Shown here: one piece after another, positions 31,960 to 44,838 of the stretch | Layout of the letters: every line of letters starts with the position of its first letter | How positions within the stretch are numbered: the first letter of the stretch is position 1 | Source of the DNA: Camellia lanceoleosa | Taxonomy: Eukaryota > Streptophyta > Magnoliopsida > Ericales > Theaceae | Length of the DNA: 64,000 nucleotides | Assembly (NCBI GenBank): GCA_025200525.1 | Contig: JANUSC010000050.1 | Location: 992,001 to 1,056,000, forward strand | Reading direction: 5' to 3' | Position numbers and translations under genes: made by a program | The notes under the pieces: model-generated | What the model saw: only the letters and a program-made list of their open reading frames with translations | The model's database searches: none | What the model was told of the DNA's origin: nothing

Positions 31960-32045
31960 TGAGGTAGCGGGTATGCGCCTCGATTCTGGGTACTGAGCCA
32001 ACCTAATCTGTCACCCTGTTGGAGAGTAGGGAAAGTTGTGAATGT
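31960..32045 (+). other. block conserved between E1 and E2
   Basis: CGCCTCGATTCTGGGTACTG and flanking bases recur in reverse at 46170-46245 in E2. This supports the two elements being related, and its position upstream of the tandem arrays is conserved. Confidence 0.6.
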
Positions 32046-32596
32046 GATCAGGAAGGAAAGCATCTGTGGCTTCTAGATGCAGGTGTTGCACTTGTCAGCA
32101 TTTCAGAACCTTTGAATTGTGAGTTGAAGGTAAGTGTTCGAAGAACACAAGAAGGGGAGATCCCCGTCAGAGTAGAGCGGTTCACCGCCACTCACCCCAT
32201 GAGGTGCTTTCTAAAGCGCCACTTTGTTTGTTTATTGGATTCCCTAAACATCATGCTCTACATTGCTTGTAACATGTATCATATCATCGCACTTATTGCA
32301 TTTATTTGCATCTTGTGTTATCTTCTATTATTTATCCTTTTACGCTGTGCAGCGTTTAGCATCGTTGTCCTCCAGGACTATCTCAGGACGCGTGAAACAT
32401 GGCCCTGGGCGTGTTTTATCTCACGTTGCATTGTGCGCGCACCTGGGCGGTTGTTTTCGGTCCTATTCTCACGATTTCAACGTGGTTAGAGTGTTCCGTT
32501 CCTCACACAATTTCAGTGTGTTTGGAATTCATCTTAGGTTGCATTGTCATGCACACCTCTTCACTTGCGTTGTCACGCACTTTCCACTTGCACTGT

Positions 32597-33240
32597 TATG
32601 TTTCTCCCTTTTTCCAAAACACCGGGATACATCCCTATGTTTCTCCTTCTTTCCAAAACACCGGGATACGTCCATATGTTTCTCCCTCTTCCCGAAACAC
32701 CAGGATACGTCCCTATGTTTCTCCCTCTTTCCGAAACACCAGGATACGTCCCTACGTTTCTCCTTCTTTCCGAAACACCGGGATACGTCCCTATGTTTTT
32801 CCCTCTTTCCGAAACACCGGGATACGTCCCTATGTTTTTCCCTCTTTCCGAAACACGGGGATACGTCCCTATGTTTCTCCTTCTTTCCGAAACACCGGGA
32901 TACATCCCTATGTTTCTCCTCATTTTCGAAACAATAGGATATGTCCCTGTGTTTCTCCCTCTTCGGTTAAGAGCATTTGGAATACGTTGCAATGCTTATC
33001 CCTTTCCGAAACACCGAGATATGTCCCTATGTTTCTCCCTCTTTTGTTAAGAGCATTTGGAATATGTTCTAATGCTTATACCTTTCCGAAACACCGGGAT
33101 ATGTCCCTATGTTTCTCCTTCTTCGATTAAGAGCATTTGGAATACGTTCCAATGCTAAAACCTTTCCAAAACACCGGGATATGTCCCTGTGTTTCTCCCT
33201 CTTTGGTTAAGAGCATTTGGAACATGTTCCAATGCTTGTG
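32597..33240 (+). repeat. 39-bp and 80-bp tandem arrays before the E1 3' LTR
   Basis: Nine units of 39 bp (TATGTTTCTCC starts at 32597, 32636, 32675, 32714, then 39 apart to 32909), then four units of 80 bp marked by GAGCATTTGG at 32971, 33051, 33131 and 33211. Because 39 is a multiple of three, several frames stay open with 13-residue repeats; this is not evidence of coding. Tandem arrays just upstream of the 3' LTR are typical of Tat-lineage gypsy elements. Confidence 0.9.
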
Positions 33241-33640
33241 CCACTCTTTTCTCTCTTGCGTGCAACGCGTCGGAATCTTGTTTGAGACCTCGGGTGTCCC
33301 CAATGGTCGTTCTTAGTCTTTCCTGCGTGGTGCGTGGTTGAGATTGTATAATTTTCTTACATTCTTTATGCATGAGATGTAGTTTGGTTCATGTTTACTT
33401 GGTTGCGTAGCATTCGCTTAAATGTTGCATTTATTGTGCATAAATGCTTCATTACAGCTTTCTTTGCATAATCATAAATTATGCTCTTGCATCATGCATG
33501 TCATTTGCATTTTGCCCCAGCCTGCGGGCATATCTATATTGTATTTTGTTTGTTTGTCCAAGTCTTCGGCCTTGTCAAAAATGGGTCGTCTCTGGGCTTT
33601 GACATTCACTCCCGTTACTTTGTGACTTTCGAGTTCTGTT

Positions 33641-33653
33641 AAAGAGGGGCAAC
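33641..33653 (+). other. E1 polypurine tract
   Basis: AAAGAGGGGCAAC immediately before the LTR start TGTAGACACCCC. E2 has the same tract in reverse beside 44823. Confidence 0.75.
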
Positions 33654-34401
33654 TGTAGACACCCCATTTTTTACCACCCTTAAGACTTGGGCACCACTGA
33701 TGGTTTACTTGGTGGTGAAAGGTGTGCAGGGCAAATGATCAATTTCTTCGGCAAGGAGAGAGTCAAATCCCCAACTTCATACCCCATTTTTGGACTAAAA
33801 CTATTTTGAATGGTTTTTAGACCTTAAAATCCTCTCTTTCAAAATATTTTTGAAAAGAAGTTCCTACAATGTCCCGACGCTCGCATTTTGTTAAATGTTG
33901 CGCTTTTTGGTAAACTGAGCAAAGGACAAAGTGGAAACGAATGAAAGATAGATGAAATCTCTAAAAAATCTTTCAAAACACCTTGTTTAGGGGTTTGGAG
34001 TTCAAGAAAATAGGAGAGGAGAGAAGAAAACAAGTTTGGGAGAAGTTCGGCATGAATCCGAGTAGGATCGAAACTGAGTGGCTTCACCAAAACAGGCATA
34101 ACTTTTTTCATAGTTGGAATTTTGATGCAAGGCTGCCACCATTGGAAATCTTACTTCCGGGGCTTCAATTTGGACACAAGAATAACCTAAAAAGGAGTAC
34201 ATATGAAGGGGATATGCCCATTTGAAGTTGGACCTACAGAGCAGATTTTTTCTGCCGGCCATTGGTGAAGGGTGCCGGCCATGGATGATGCAGTGCCGGC
34301 CGGCCAACAATGTCAAAAATCAGATTTTTTGTAGATCTTTTACCTCTAGCTATTATGCACAAGCCCCCAGCTCAGATATTTCGACCAAGCTCTCTTTTTG
34401 C

Positions 34402-34409
34402 TATATAAT
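34402..34409 (+). promoter_or_regulatory. candidate LTR TATA box (E1)
   Basis: TATATAAT about 750 bp into the LTR, followed by CT-rich DNA (34480-34550). Placement fits a U3/R boundary, but there is no independent support. Confidence 0.35.
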
Positions 34410-36751
34410 GAGGCCATATCTATCATATTCAAGGGTGAGAACTTCTTAAGCAAGTTTGAGAGCTTCTCTCACTATACTCCCTCTCTCTCTCTACAATTTT
34501 CAGAGCTTAATCTCTGTCTCTCTCTCTAGAGCCTCTCTCTCTCTCTTGCCCTTTTGTGCTAGAAGGCTTGCATACAACCATCTTCAACCTATCAACCCTT
34601 ATGAAGACTCGATCACCGTCGAGCTGAGGTCCCTTGGAACTTATTTTGGGCTGCTAAAGGTGGTTTTGGTTCAAGAAAAGTGGCTATATGTTGGCTGTTT
34701 GCTGCTGTGCTTCAAGGGTGAGCTTCTCCCTATTTTAAGCTTGTTTTTGTACACAACCTTGGCCACCTTTTTATGCTGATTTTGGCCTAGTTGTCAACTG
34801 AAAAAACCTTTGTTTTTAAGGCTTAAAAATGGTAGTTTAAAGTGTTTTTGGAGTTAGGGGTGTTTCACCCTCTTTGGTGGCTTATTTGCTAAGCTTCTTG
34901 CCTTCTTTTAAAGCCTTTGAAATCATCTTGTTTTGACCTTAAAACCACTAAATTCCAAAGGAATTTTAGTGGTGGAAAACCTATTTTGATGCTCAAAATA
35001 GGAGGGGGTGGTCCCCCATCCTCTTGTCTTGCTTGCTAGTGTTGATGGCCAACTAAATGAGCATGTGTTTTTACTTCTTTATGGCTTTGTTTAGGCTCAT
35101 TTTTGTGACTTATCAGCCTGCCATAACTCTGTTTTTGGCTCTCTTGCTCACCTCTTGCATGCATATTGCACTTGTAGTGTAAATCCTCTTTGCTTGCCTT
35201 GTTAGCCTTACAAAGTAGCATGCTCTTGTGGCTTGTGTTAGCTCTTTTCAAGCATTTTTTTTTTGTGACTTTTAGGACATGTTATAACTTTGATTTTGAT
35301 TGGTGGGCTTACTCCTTGCATGCTTTATACACTTTTAGTGTATTTCTCACAAACTAGTCTTGTATGCTTCATGAAGTAGCATGCCTTTCTATCATGATTT
35401 GATTCTATTTCAGCATGTTTTTGGTGATGTTTTGCCATGTCATACCTCTGTTAAGGTTTGGTTTGGTTGGCCCTTGCATGCTCCATGCACTTGTAGTGCA
35501 ATTCTATGAATTAGCCTAATGTGTATCATGCTTTAACATGTCATTCTAGCATGATTCTAGCTTAACTCTAAGAAGCTTTTGGTCATGTTTTAGCTTGCTT
35601 AAGCTCCGATCTTTGTTGTTTTGGCCATGCATGCCATGCTTTGTATAGCCATAGTGCATTCTAGCTTGTTAGCTTTGATTTTCCAAGTCACTAGCATGCA
35701 TTGTTGGACCTATTTGAATGATTTGGTATCATATGTTATGTAATTTTAGATCATGTTTCATTGCCATGCCTTCATATTTTCCACTCTTTCAATGCTTTGA
35801 AGAGTTGGTGTTCTTATGCCTATATGATGGGCCATTGCATGTGCATGCATTTTTCTCACTTTTCATGCCATCATTTCATCAATTTGGCCACTGATTTGGG
35901 CATGGCTGAGGTCTACCCATTTTGGTTTAAGTCCATCTTTGCATGTTGTTGCATGCTTGTCACATTGCATGTTGTTGCATGCTTGCTAGTTTGCATGTTG
36001 TTACATGCTAGTCCATTTTTGCATGTTGCTGCATACTTGTTCCATTGTGTTGTTGTTGAATGCTTGTCGCATTGCGTGATTCTTGCATGTTGTTTACATG
36101 CTTATGTTGCATTGCTTTGTGTTCAACCCGATGTTGTGTTTGAACACAAGGTGGATTAGCTTATTTCATACTTGAAGTGATGAAATGAGCCAATCTTCCT
36201 TTGGTCTCCGTTGCCTTTGATCACTCATGATAAGGCTGTGGTCTTAGTGTCTTGTTTGTCATGCATTTATTGATTTGCACAAGTTGGATCTTTGGCCATC
36301 ATGCATCGAGATGCGTGATTGATGGTCTTGGATCTGATTATGCCTCTCCTTTGATGTTTCCGGGTGATATGGGGTGGCATAGTGCGTACATACCCTTGGG
36401 AGACCTTCCCTTTCCTCTATTTTGTGCTTTGTTGCAGCTTGGTGTCCCAGCACACCAGTGGCCGGCACGCTCTAATTGTTGGCCGGCTCCCCCATTATCC
36501 TTGGCTGGCAGTGTGCATCATTGGTCGGCAGTGGGATCGGCAGAGGCTCCTCATGGCCGGCAGGCCACTGGTGCACTCCCCAACAGTGTTTTGTTAAGTT
36601 TCAACAGCAAATACTGGAAGACACCCTGCAAGCAAAGCCTCAAGAGAGCAACCCGAGAGCTTTTTCGGGGCGACAACCGAGCATGCATACTCTTCTTCTT
36701 CAAGGCAGAGCTGAGGCAGCCTAGTTTACATATTTTAATGTTTACTTGTTA

Positions 36752-37849
36752 GGGTCTGTTTGGTAACGTTTACATTTTTAGTTTATATTTACAAAAATTT
36801 TATAAACTGATTTTTGTTTATTTTTTGTTTATTTTTAGAAAAACATAAACTACAAACGGGTTTGGTAATTGACAAAATGTTTAAAAAATTTTAAAAATAT
36901 AAAAAAGAGTGAGAAATGGCAAGTGGTGGCAAGTGGCGGCGGAAGACAGTGGTGGAAAGTGGTGACGGTAGGTGGTGGGTAGCGGGTGGCGGTGGGTGGA
37001 TGGGTGACGGTGGCGGGTGGTGGGTGGTAGCGAGTGGGTGGTGGTGGTGGCGGTGGTGGGTGGTGGTGGCAGGTGGGTGGCGGATGGCGGGTGGTGGTGG
37101 GTAGTGGTGGGTAGTGGCGGGTGGGTGGTGGTGGTGGTGGTGATGGTGGGTGGGTGGGTGACGGTGGCGAGTGGTAGCGAGTGGGTGGTGGTGGTGGTGG
37201 TGGCGGGTGGCGGGTGGTGGTGGCAGGTGGGTGGCGGATGGCGGGTGGTGGTAGGTAGTGGCGGGTGGTGGCGAGTGGTGGGTGGTAGCGAGTAGGTGGT
37301 GGTGATGGTGGTGGTAGTGGTGGGTGGTGGTGGCGGGTGGTGTGGTGGTGGTGGTGGTGAATGGTGGTGGCAGTGGGTGGTGAATGGTGGTGGATGGTGG
37401 GTGGTGAGTGTTGATGGTGGGTGGTGGTGGCGGGCGGTGGATAGTAGTGGCGGGTGGTGGTGGTGGCGAGTGGGTGGCAGGTGGGTGGTGGATAGTAGGT
37501 GGGTGGTGGTGGCGGGTGGTGGGTGGTAATGGTAGGTGGGTGGTGAGTGGTGAGTGGTGGTGGCAGGTGGTGGTGGTGGGGGGTAGGTGGTGGTGGTGGC
37601 AGAAGTTGGTGGTGGAAAATGGTGGCGGGTGGTGGCTAGTGTTGGGTGGTAAAAAAAAAAAAAAAAAAAACTCAAAACTCAAAACGGAAACACATTTTTT
37701 GAGTTTACATTTTTTGGCCAAATTTATAAACTGAGACCACTGATTTATAAATCAAAAAATTTACCAAACAAGTTTTTATTTGAATTTTTTTAAAAATTTT
37801 TGTAAATATAAATAGAAAACTCAAAACGTAAGTGTTACCAAACGGCACC
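36752..37849. mobile_element. Tourist-like element with GGT-rich core
   Basis: Inverted ends GGGTCTGTTTGGTAAC and (reversed) GGTGCCGTTTGGTAAC, with TTA duplicated on both sides (36749-36751, 37850-37852), the PIF/Harbinger signature. The shared subterminal TATATTTACAAAAATTTT is also inverted. The core is a G-rich minisatellite; no transposase. Confidence 0.8.
36916..37650 (+). repeat. GGT/GGC minisatellite
   Basis: About 735 bp of GGTGGTGG, GGCGGGTGG and GTGGGTGG variants, almost C-free on the plus strand. Open frames in several phases (His/Pro/Thr-rich on the minus strand, Gly/Val/Trp-rich on the plus) are composition artefacts. Confidence 0.95.
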
Positions 37850-39288
37850 TTAATATTTGGATCTGTAATTTAATTAGTTAATTTGTTAATTAATTAAGTT
37901 TTGTAATAATTAGTTGTAGCTAGTTATTCATTCAGTTATATAATAATTAATTAGCTTGTTAGTTAGTTAATTAGTCGGTTTGTATTATTCATTCGGACCC
38001 TCCGTCGAGAGGGCAAATTTTGTAATAAGTGTGCGTGTGTGTGATGCATGTCTTCCAACCCCATGTCTTTCTCCCTTTTACTTAACCGCTTACGATGGTT
38101 AGTTTTAGGACATATTTTGTTTAGCATACCTTATGCTTGCATGTGTGCATCCATTCATTTGTCTTGCATGCATTGGGCTCAGCGCATCATATTAACTGCA
38201 TTGTATTTCAATACGAAGTTGAATACATGTATCAATTGTTACATTTCGCATGACATCTTAGAATAGCTGAGCCTATCTTAGTTGCATTTTCGCATGTGTT
38301 GCATTAGCCATCTTAACATGAACTAGGATCATGCATGATTTCTAACTAATTCTCTGTTTTGGCTCGGAGTACACTGTAAGTGTTTATGCTTTAACATCTT
38401 GCATGTGTGTTAATGTTGCCATGATAGCATGTTTGCCATTAGGCTAACTGCTTATGTGATTAACTGCCTGAATGCCTGTGGGTTAAGGTTGGATTGCTTG
38501 AATTGGAACAATTCGTTGAAATCCTCGATTTAGCCTACTTGCGAGTAGTAAACTTCAAACCGTTTCCAAACAAACAAATATGCAATGCTTTGTTCCAACT
38601 TAGGCGATCTAGTCTATACTTGTATGTTGTGCGCATCACATAGTAATTCTAGGTTTAATAACCGGAATAAGAGCACATGTGTTTTCAAAAATAAGATATC
38701 ATGCTTAGTACAGGTTGATCTTTGATCGGGCGAGCGGGGGTGCTCATTGCATGACCTTCCCCTCTCGTACCCAAGTTCCCGAGCCGAGACAACTTTGGTG
38801 ATGACGAACACGTGGCCTTAGGCACGAGTCAGGGTTTCCTAAATTCTCCCAAAATAAAATATTTAGGTGGCGACTCTGTATCTGGTAAAGCAGTCCATGT
38901 TTGGCACTTCTTTATAAAAATCAGTTTTCCAAAATGATTTGCCAGGTTTGGACTATTTGGTGATTTATCGATCTTGCATTGCACTTTGCAAGATTAGATT
39001 CAGAACCGTGACATTGAGTCCGAATTGTAGTAAGCCCAATGAACAAAACAGGATTTTCGCCCACTTCGCGGAGCCACGGGCGTTGAGGCGTGTCTACACA
39101 TATATATAAATAATTAGTGAGCCAAGGCCCAGTGTGCAATAACAAAATAAAGAGGTTATATGAATGAAGTTCGATAACATTGCCAAACTAGATCCCAATA
39201 GTCAATTCTCATTAACCAATAAATTTTATTATCGATATCTTTCAATATTAAATTAAGTGGCACATCCATGAGGTGATAATATTCCAAT

Positions 39289-39475
39289 AACAATGGACAA
39301 TAAAGGTCAAGCCAATGGACCACGAAGGGTCAATCCAATAGACCACGGAGGGTCAAACCAATGGACTATGAAGGATCAATCCAATAGACCACGATGGATC
39401 AAACCAATGGACCACGAAGAGTCAATCCAATGGACTATAAAGGGTCAAACCAATGGACTAAGAAGGATCAAACAA
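39289..39475 (+). repeat. 24-bp minisatellite
   Basis: About eight units of CCAATGGACCACGAAGGGTC type with small changes. Confidence 0.85.
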
Positions 39476-39919
39476 AAGATCTCTGTGTTTCAATTAGTCC
39501 AATAGCCATGGTATTGTTACCCCCAAGCAAGGGCCCATAGTCAATGGATGCCACAATACAGGTTCAAAAGTGAACTTCATTCATCAATAGAAAATAACAT
39601 TCTATTAAACCATTCAATTGATTGCATATTGAATTCAAGAACAATAATAATTTTGAAATAAATGTTACTTGAACATGTCTTTATGAAGTTACTACTCACA
39701 GTGGTTTGTGTTGCCACTAAGCCTTGGACGTCTACCTAAGCAAAACACATAACAAATGCACAATTGAAGCACCATTTCATTTTAATTCAATTCTTCACAT
39801 GTGTCTGTAACTCATTCTATGATTATGTGAGTCCATTTGGTGCTTAAGAATGCTAGAAATGACAAGAGAATGCAATTATCCACTTAAAAGAGTTAGCCAA
39901 AATTTGCTGAAAACAGGGT

Positions 39920-40205
39920 CTCCGCTCGAGCGCAACTTCCTTCGCTCAAGCGGGGGTTTAAAAATAAGGGTGTTCACTCGAGCGCAACTTTGGTTGCTTG
40001 AGCGGTTTGTAAACTTTGCAAAAGTACTAGTTGCTTGATTTTTTTGCTAGATAGATCCTCGATGGTCGCTCAAACGGAAGTCTGAGTAAAAAGTATGTTC
40101 GCTCGAGTGTACATTTTGTCGCTCGAGCTACTGTACAAATATCTGCAAAAATGCTGGGAGCATGAATTATACGCTCGAGCGAAGCTTTCCTCGCTCAAAC
40201 AGACT
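39920..40205. repeat. CGCTCGAGCG-rich repeats
   Basis: Five to six occurrences of GCTCGAGCG or GCTCAAGCG in paired, roughly inverted arrangement, spaced about 15-25 bp within pairs and 60-80 bp between pairs. Confidence 0.6.
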
Positions 40206-41042
40206 AGTCGAATTTTGGAATTTCCAGAATTGCGTTTGAAGTTCAAACTTGATATTCAAAGGTCCAAAACTTGTGTTTTTGGTACAAAAACTTGGAAAAC
40301 ATTGTATAACATGAAAACACTTCCAACTTGAAACCATTTATCCAAATTTATGCTCCAATTGTCCAAATTCAAGTTTATATTGTCAAGTTAAAACCATGCA
40401 TGTTATGGACTAAGTCCTCTTCTTTTTAAAACACCACAAAGTGATATGAAATGCATTAATCCAAGGATGATGTTCAAGTTCATACCTCCTAAGCTTCATG
40501 CATGTATAAATTTGAAGAAATCTTAACTCAAAATGAAAGGTCAAGTATGCATGTGCATAATTCAACTCAAATTAATCATATTCATGGTAGTTCATGCTCA
40601 ACCTACTCAAGTTCAAACAAATGATCCTATAACTCCATGAGCTTAGTTTCTACATGATTTAATTCCAAGAATTTAGGATGAATTACATACCTAATGTGTG
40701 AATTCAAGTGTATTCTAGCTGAATCCTCCAAGTCCTTTACAATTTCCTTCGAATTCTCCTTCTTCTTTCTGGAATTGTTGAAATCACCTTCACTCTCTCT
40801 CAAAATCTCAGCTCATATGTTTGTATATGCTATGAGTTCAACTCATGAGTTGGCTAATATATGATGTAATTAACTTAACCTAATCAAGGTTGATTAAAGT
40901 TAATTACTTAGGCTCAATTCTAACTAAGTTCAATTAATTCATTCTAATTATTTTGATCCGAATCAAATTTTAACCAAAGTTTCCATAAAATTTTAAATAC
41001 CGTAATTAGTTTATTGGGCTAGTCAATTTTGGCTTCTGAAGC

Positions 41043-44000
41043 TGTAGCACGTCCGCGGGGGGGGGGGGGGCCTCGCGCTAACAGTTCGGACTCCATCTTT
41101 GTGTCGGTTCTAAATCTGAACCAAAGAGTCCAAATCCGGCAAATCGTTTGAGAAAACAGATTTTTTTGAAAAGTAGTGCCAAACATGGACTGCTTTGCCA
41201 GATTACAGAGTCGCCACCTAAATATTTTTTTAAAATGGGAAATTTAGGAAACCACGACTCGGTCTTAAGGCCACATGTCCGTCATCACCAAAGTGGTCTT
41301 GGCTCGGGAGCTTGGGTACGATCGGGGAAGGTCAGCTATGAGCACCCCCTTTCGCCCGGTCCGAAGACCGGCCTCTACTAACCGTGATATCCGTTTTTGA
41401 AAACTTTATGCGTTCTTATTCCGGTTATTAGCCTAGAATTACTATGTGATGCGCACAACACAAAAGTATAGACTAGATCGCCTAATTTGGAAATAAACAT
41501 TGCATATCCGTTTTGTCTCGAAAAACGTGTTGTTTTCTTTTGCTACTCGCAAGTAGGCTAAAATGCGGATTTCAATGAGTCGTTTCCAACTCAGGCAATC
41601 CAACCTCCACCCGCAGGCATTCAAGCAGTTATATAACACATAAGCATTTAGCCGCATGGCAATCCTATTGTCATGGCAACAATCACACGCGTGCGATATG
41701 CTAAAGCAAAAACACTTACATCGTACTCCGCGCCAAAATAATAAACTAGTTAGCAAAACATGCATGACCTAGTTCATGTTAAATGGCTAATGCATCACAT
41801 TCAGGGGTGCAATCTAAACAGGCTCGGCTAACCCTAAACATGGCACATGAGATGCGACAACTATCACGTATTCAATTTGGGATTGAAAGTAATGCAGTCG
41901 ATTTGCATGATGTGCCGAGCCCGATGCATGTAAACAAATGCATGAATGCACACATGCATTGCATAAGGTATGCTAAAATAAGTATGCCCTAATCTACCAT
42001 AAGCAGGTAAATAAAAGGGTTAGAAAGAAATGGGGGTTGGAAGACATACACCCACTCACGCACACTTATTACAATTTGCGCCCTCGCTCGGAGGAACCGA
42101 AAGAATATACAAAACCGAATAAATAATTAACTATTCTAGCTAATTAAATATTACAAATCAACTAAATTAAATAAATAAACTAATTAATCTATTTAAGCGA
42201 TAAGTGCCTCGGAAGGAGGGCTGACTGCCGCGTGTGCCCGGGACTCGCTCGGAACTGCACTGCCGTGCAAGTGTGCCTCTGTTTCCTCTGCTCTCCTTCT
42301 CTGAAAATTCCCAAAAACTTCAGGAGTACCTCTCAGAGCACTGGGGAGCATCACCGGCTGAGGCAGGGAGCCACCGGCTGAGGAAGGAAGCCACCGGCTC
42401 TGAATTTCATTATCGGCTGCCAAGAGGCAGCCGGTCGGCACTAAAGAGTGCCGATCGGCCCTTTATCCCTGCAGAACCTGCAACTGACAGCAGCAGAGGA
42501 AACCCAAGGCAAGGCAATGCAAATCAAAGCATGTATGCACCAAGCACATCCCTCATCATGCTATGGACTCAAGAGGGCATGTGCCTCGATTCCCGGACCA
42601 CCAATCGCGCATTTCCATGCATGATGGCCCTAAGAACCAAGAGTGCAAATTTGATTTCAAATGCATGCAATGCAAACAATCAAACAAGGGTGCCAAACCT
42701 CTATCATACTTCACTTCAAGAGGCTTAACATACATGCAAATGTGATGCAACCCTAAGCATGCTATCTACTATGCACATATGGACAATGGCATGGCATTTA
42801 TGCAAGCATACAAGCAAGCACACAAGCAAGCACATGAACCAAGCATGCAAACCGATTGTAGATTGGGCTTAAACATGAATTGGGCAGCTCTAATAAGGCT
42901 CAAAATAGTGGCCAAAATGCCTAGATAATGAGACTAAACACACGCACACACATGTACATGTTAAGGCTTAAGACTTAGGCATACAAAGTCAACTTTCATG
43001 CACACTTAAGAGGCCAAACATAGACTGAAAGCATGCATCAAAAACTCTGAAATTCATGTCAAACAAGATGCCCAATCATGCAATGATGCATGCCAAACAA
43101 AGCATGCAAATGGCCTAGGCTTAAGACAAGTCAATAGGGCATTTAAACCACACTTGGCACCAACACATATGGCATGCAATAATCGACCTAAAATAGGTTC
43201 TTAGCATGTTAAAGCAAGGCCAAAGAGCTACTTAGATGGCATCTAAGAGTCATTAAGCTAAAGGCATGCATTGAAGCCAAAACATGGAGCATACAAGACA
43301 TACTCTTAAAGCATTAACAAGGCCACTAAGGCAATCAAACAAGCATGTATGAAGGACTGAAATGACATGCTAGATGGTTCCAATCATCAAAAACAAAGCT
43401 AGAATAGCATACCACATATTCATGCTTTTGAGGCCAGCAAGCCAAATACAAAGAGGCTACCAAGTACATGCCAAGATTGGCCAAAATAGCTATGGACAGA
43501 GCTGAATCATGGCAAAATAAAGTTACAAACTTTACAAATCTAAACCTAAAACATGCTAGAAACTAAGGCACACAACCTAGGCATGTTAAGGCATAAAAGA
43601 GGCATTACAAGGCAACTATACTAAGCATGTATAGGAGACCAAAACCAACTTAGAGGCATGTTATATCATGGCAATATAAGCATAGAAAACAACTCAAACA
43701 TGCTCAACACACACTCAAACATGAAGCTCCTTAAGGAAGCAAAATTTGTCCTTTTCAAGGGCATCAAGGAGAGAGGGTGGCCCTCTCCTTCTTGAGACTT
43801 CAAGGCATGATCTTCACCACTGAAAACCCCAAGGATTTCAGTGGTGAAGAGATCCTAAGACCAAAGTCTCGGATCTCTCACAAAATGGCACAAAAGGTGG
43901 CCTTTTCAAGGCCTAAAGGTGGTCAAAGTTCCTCAAACCACAAAACACTCTTAATATACAATAAAGAGGGTCAAAAATCAGAACTTTTATGTGCCAAACA

Positions 44001-44823
44001 CTAAGCTCAAAAACAGTTCTAAATTAGGTAGAAATGAGTTGCAAAAATGGGGAAAAAAGTGCAAGTTTCTCACCCTTGATGACTACCTTCACAAGAGTTG
44101 TTGGTGTTGCCTCCTTGAGCTCAAATCCAGTCAAGAATCACCAAAAACCAACCTCTAGAACCTCTGTCCCAAGAGAAAGGTGGAACACTAGGTGCTAGTG
44201 TGCAAAAGTAAGGCACAAAACACCTAGTTTAACAAGAGAATGATAGATATAGGGTGGATATATATTTTCTAACCTAAACCAGAGCTTCCTCTCTCTAAAA
44301 ATGGCTGAACTCTCTCAAGAAGTCCCAACCCTAAGTCAAGAAGAAGAGCCTTCCTCTTATAGAACTTGTAAACTTACAAGCTAAGCAAACAAGGGTTCAT
44401 CCCTCCATACACGTGTATGGAGGGGAAGCCAATTGCACACAGCTGTCTGAAAATATCTCAGAAAGCAAGTGCACAGTGGTCGGCTGGGCAAATTGGTCAT
44501 TTCGCCCAAAATAGTGCCGACCGGCACAAAATAGTGCCGACCGGCACAATATAGTGCCGGTGACAACTACAGCCAGCCGGTGGCCTCTAGCCCCAGCCGG
44601 TGGTTTGTGGGGATGCCTCATAAAGCATTCCCTGCCCTTCCAAGGCAAATCACAAGTGTTTGGTGCAAAACCAAACACAAACGGTCGAGTTCGGAGGTCC
44701 TGAGGCAAGGCACGCGTAGCCGAGATCTCCGGGAACTCCAAACGAACACAACTATGGATAATCACCGAGTGTTCCAACGGTGACATCCAAGTCTTGAGGA
44801 CGGTCAAAAATGGGGTGTCTACA
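41043..44823 (-). repeat. E2 3' LTR
   Basis: Matches 56868-60591 along nearly its whole length. It carries about 42 bp at the outer end (including a run of 14 G on the plus strand at 41057-41070) that the 5' LTR lacks, and one extra GTGCCGACCGGCAC unit near 44514-44545. It starts TGTAGACACC and ends GTGCTACA on the minus strand. Confidence 0.88.
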
Positions 44824-44838
44824 GTTGCCCCTCTTTGA
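44824..44838 (-). other. E2 polypurine tract
   Basis: Minus strand TCAAAGAGGGGCAAC directly before the LTR start; same tract as in E1. Confidence 0.75.

Larger units (their letters stand above)
28126..39098 (+). mobile_element. E1: Tat-like gypsy LTR element, 5'-truncated
   Basis: Plus-strand internal region (gag fragment, non-coding blocks, tandem arrays), polypurine tract at 33641 and a complete 3' LTR at 33654-39098. The order of internal blocks is the same as in E2 on the other strand: gag, GACTGACTC-type repeats, a 29052-29585-like block, an A/G-rich microsatellite, GGGGCAAC repeats, tandem array, PPT and LTR. The 5' LTR, gag N-terminus and pol are absent. Confidence 0.8.
33654..39098 (+). 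repeat. E1 3' LTR (5445 bp including a nested MITE)
   Basis: Begins TGTAGACACC and ends GTGTCTACA, a 9-bp perfect inverted terminus. About 4.35 kb without the 1.1-kb insertion at 36752-37849. Related but diverged in sequence from E2 LTRs. A TATA-like TATATAAT lies at 34402. Long low-complexity frames inside are not genes. Confidence 0.85.
39099..41042 (-). repeat. probable LTR part of an older gypsy element
   Basis: Left-hand flank of E2. With 60592-60764 it should form one interrupted LTR of the decayed gypsy element to the right, because E2 duplicated GAAGC at both junctions. No coding region. The outer LTR border could not be placed. Confidence 0.5.

Noticed and set aside
30012..32489. 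Several frames of 60-156 codons in E1
   Set aside because: No domain, no similarity between frames in E1 and E2, and they lie in the non-coding 3' part of a gypsy element.
32263..33130. Overlapping frames of 168-243 codons with 13-residue repeats
   Set aside because: A 39-bp tandem unit keeps several frames open on both strands; the region is the non-coding array before an LTR.
36881..37721. Long His/Pro/Thr-rich and Gly/Val/Trp-rich open frames on both strands
   Set aside because: They are translations of the GGT/GGC minisatellite, open in several phases at once, with no start context or conserved domain.
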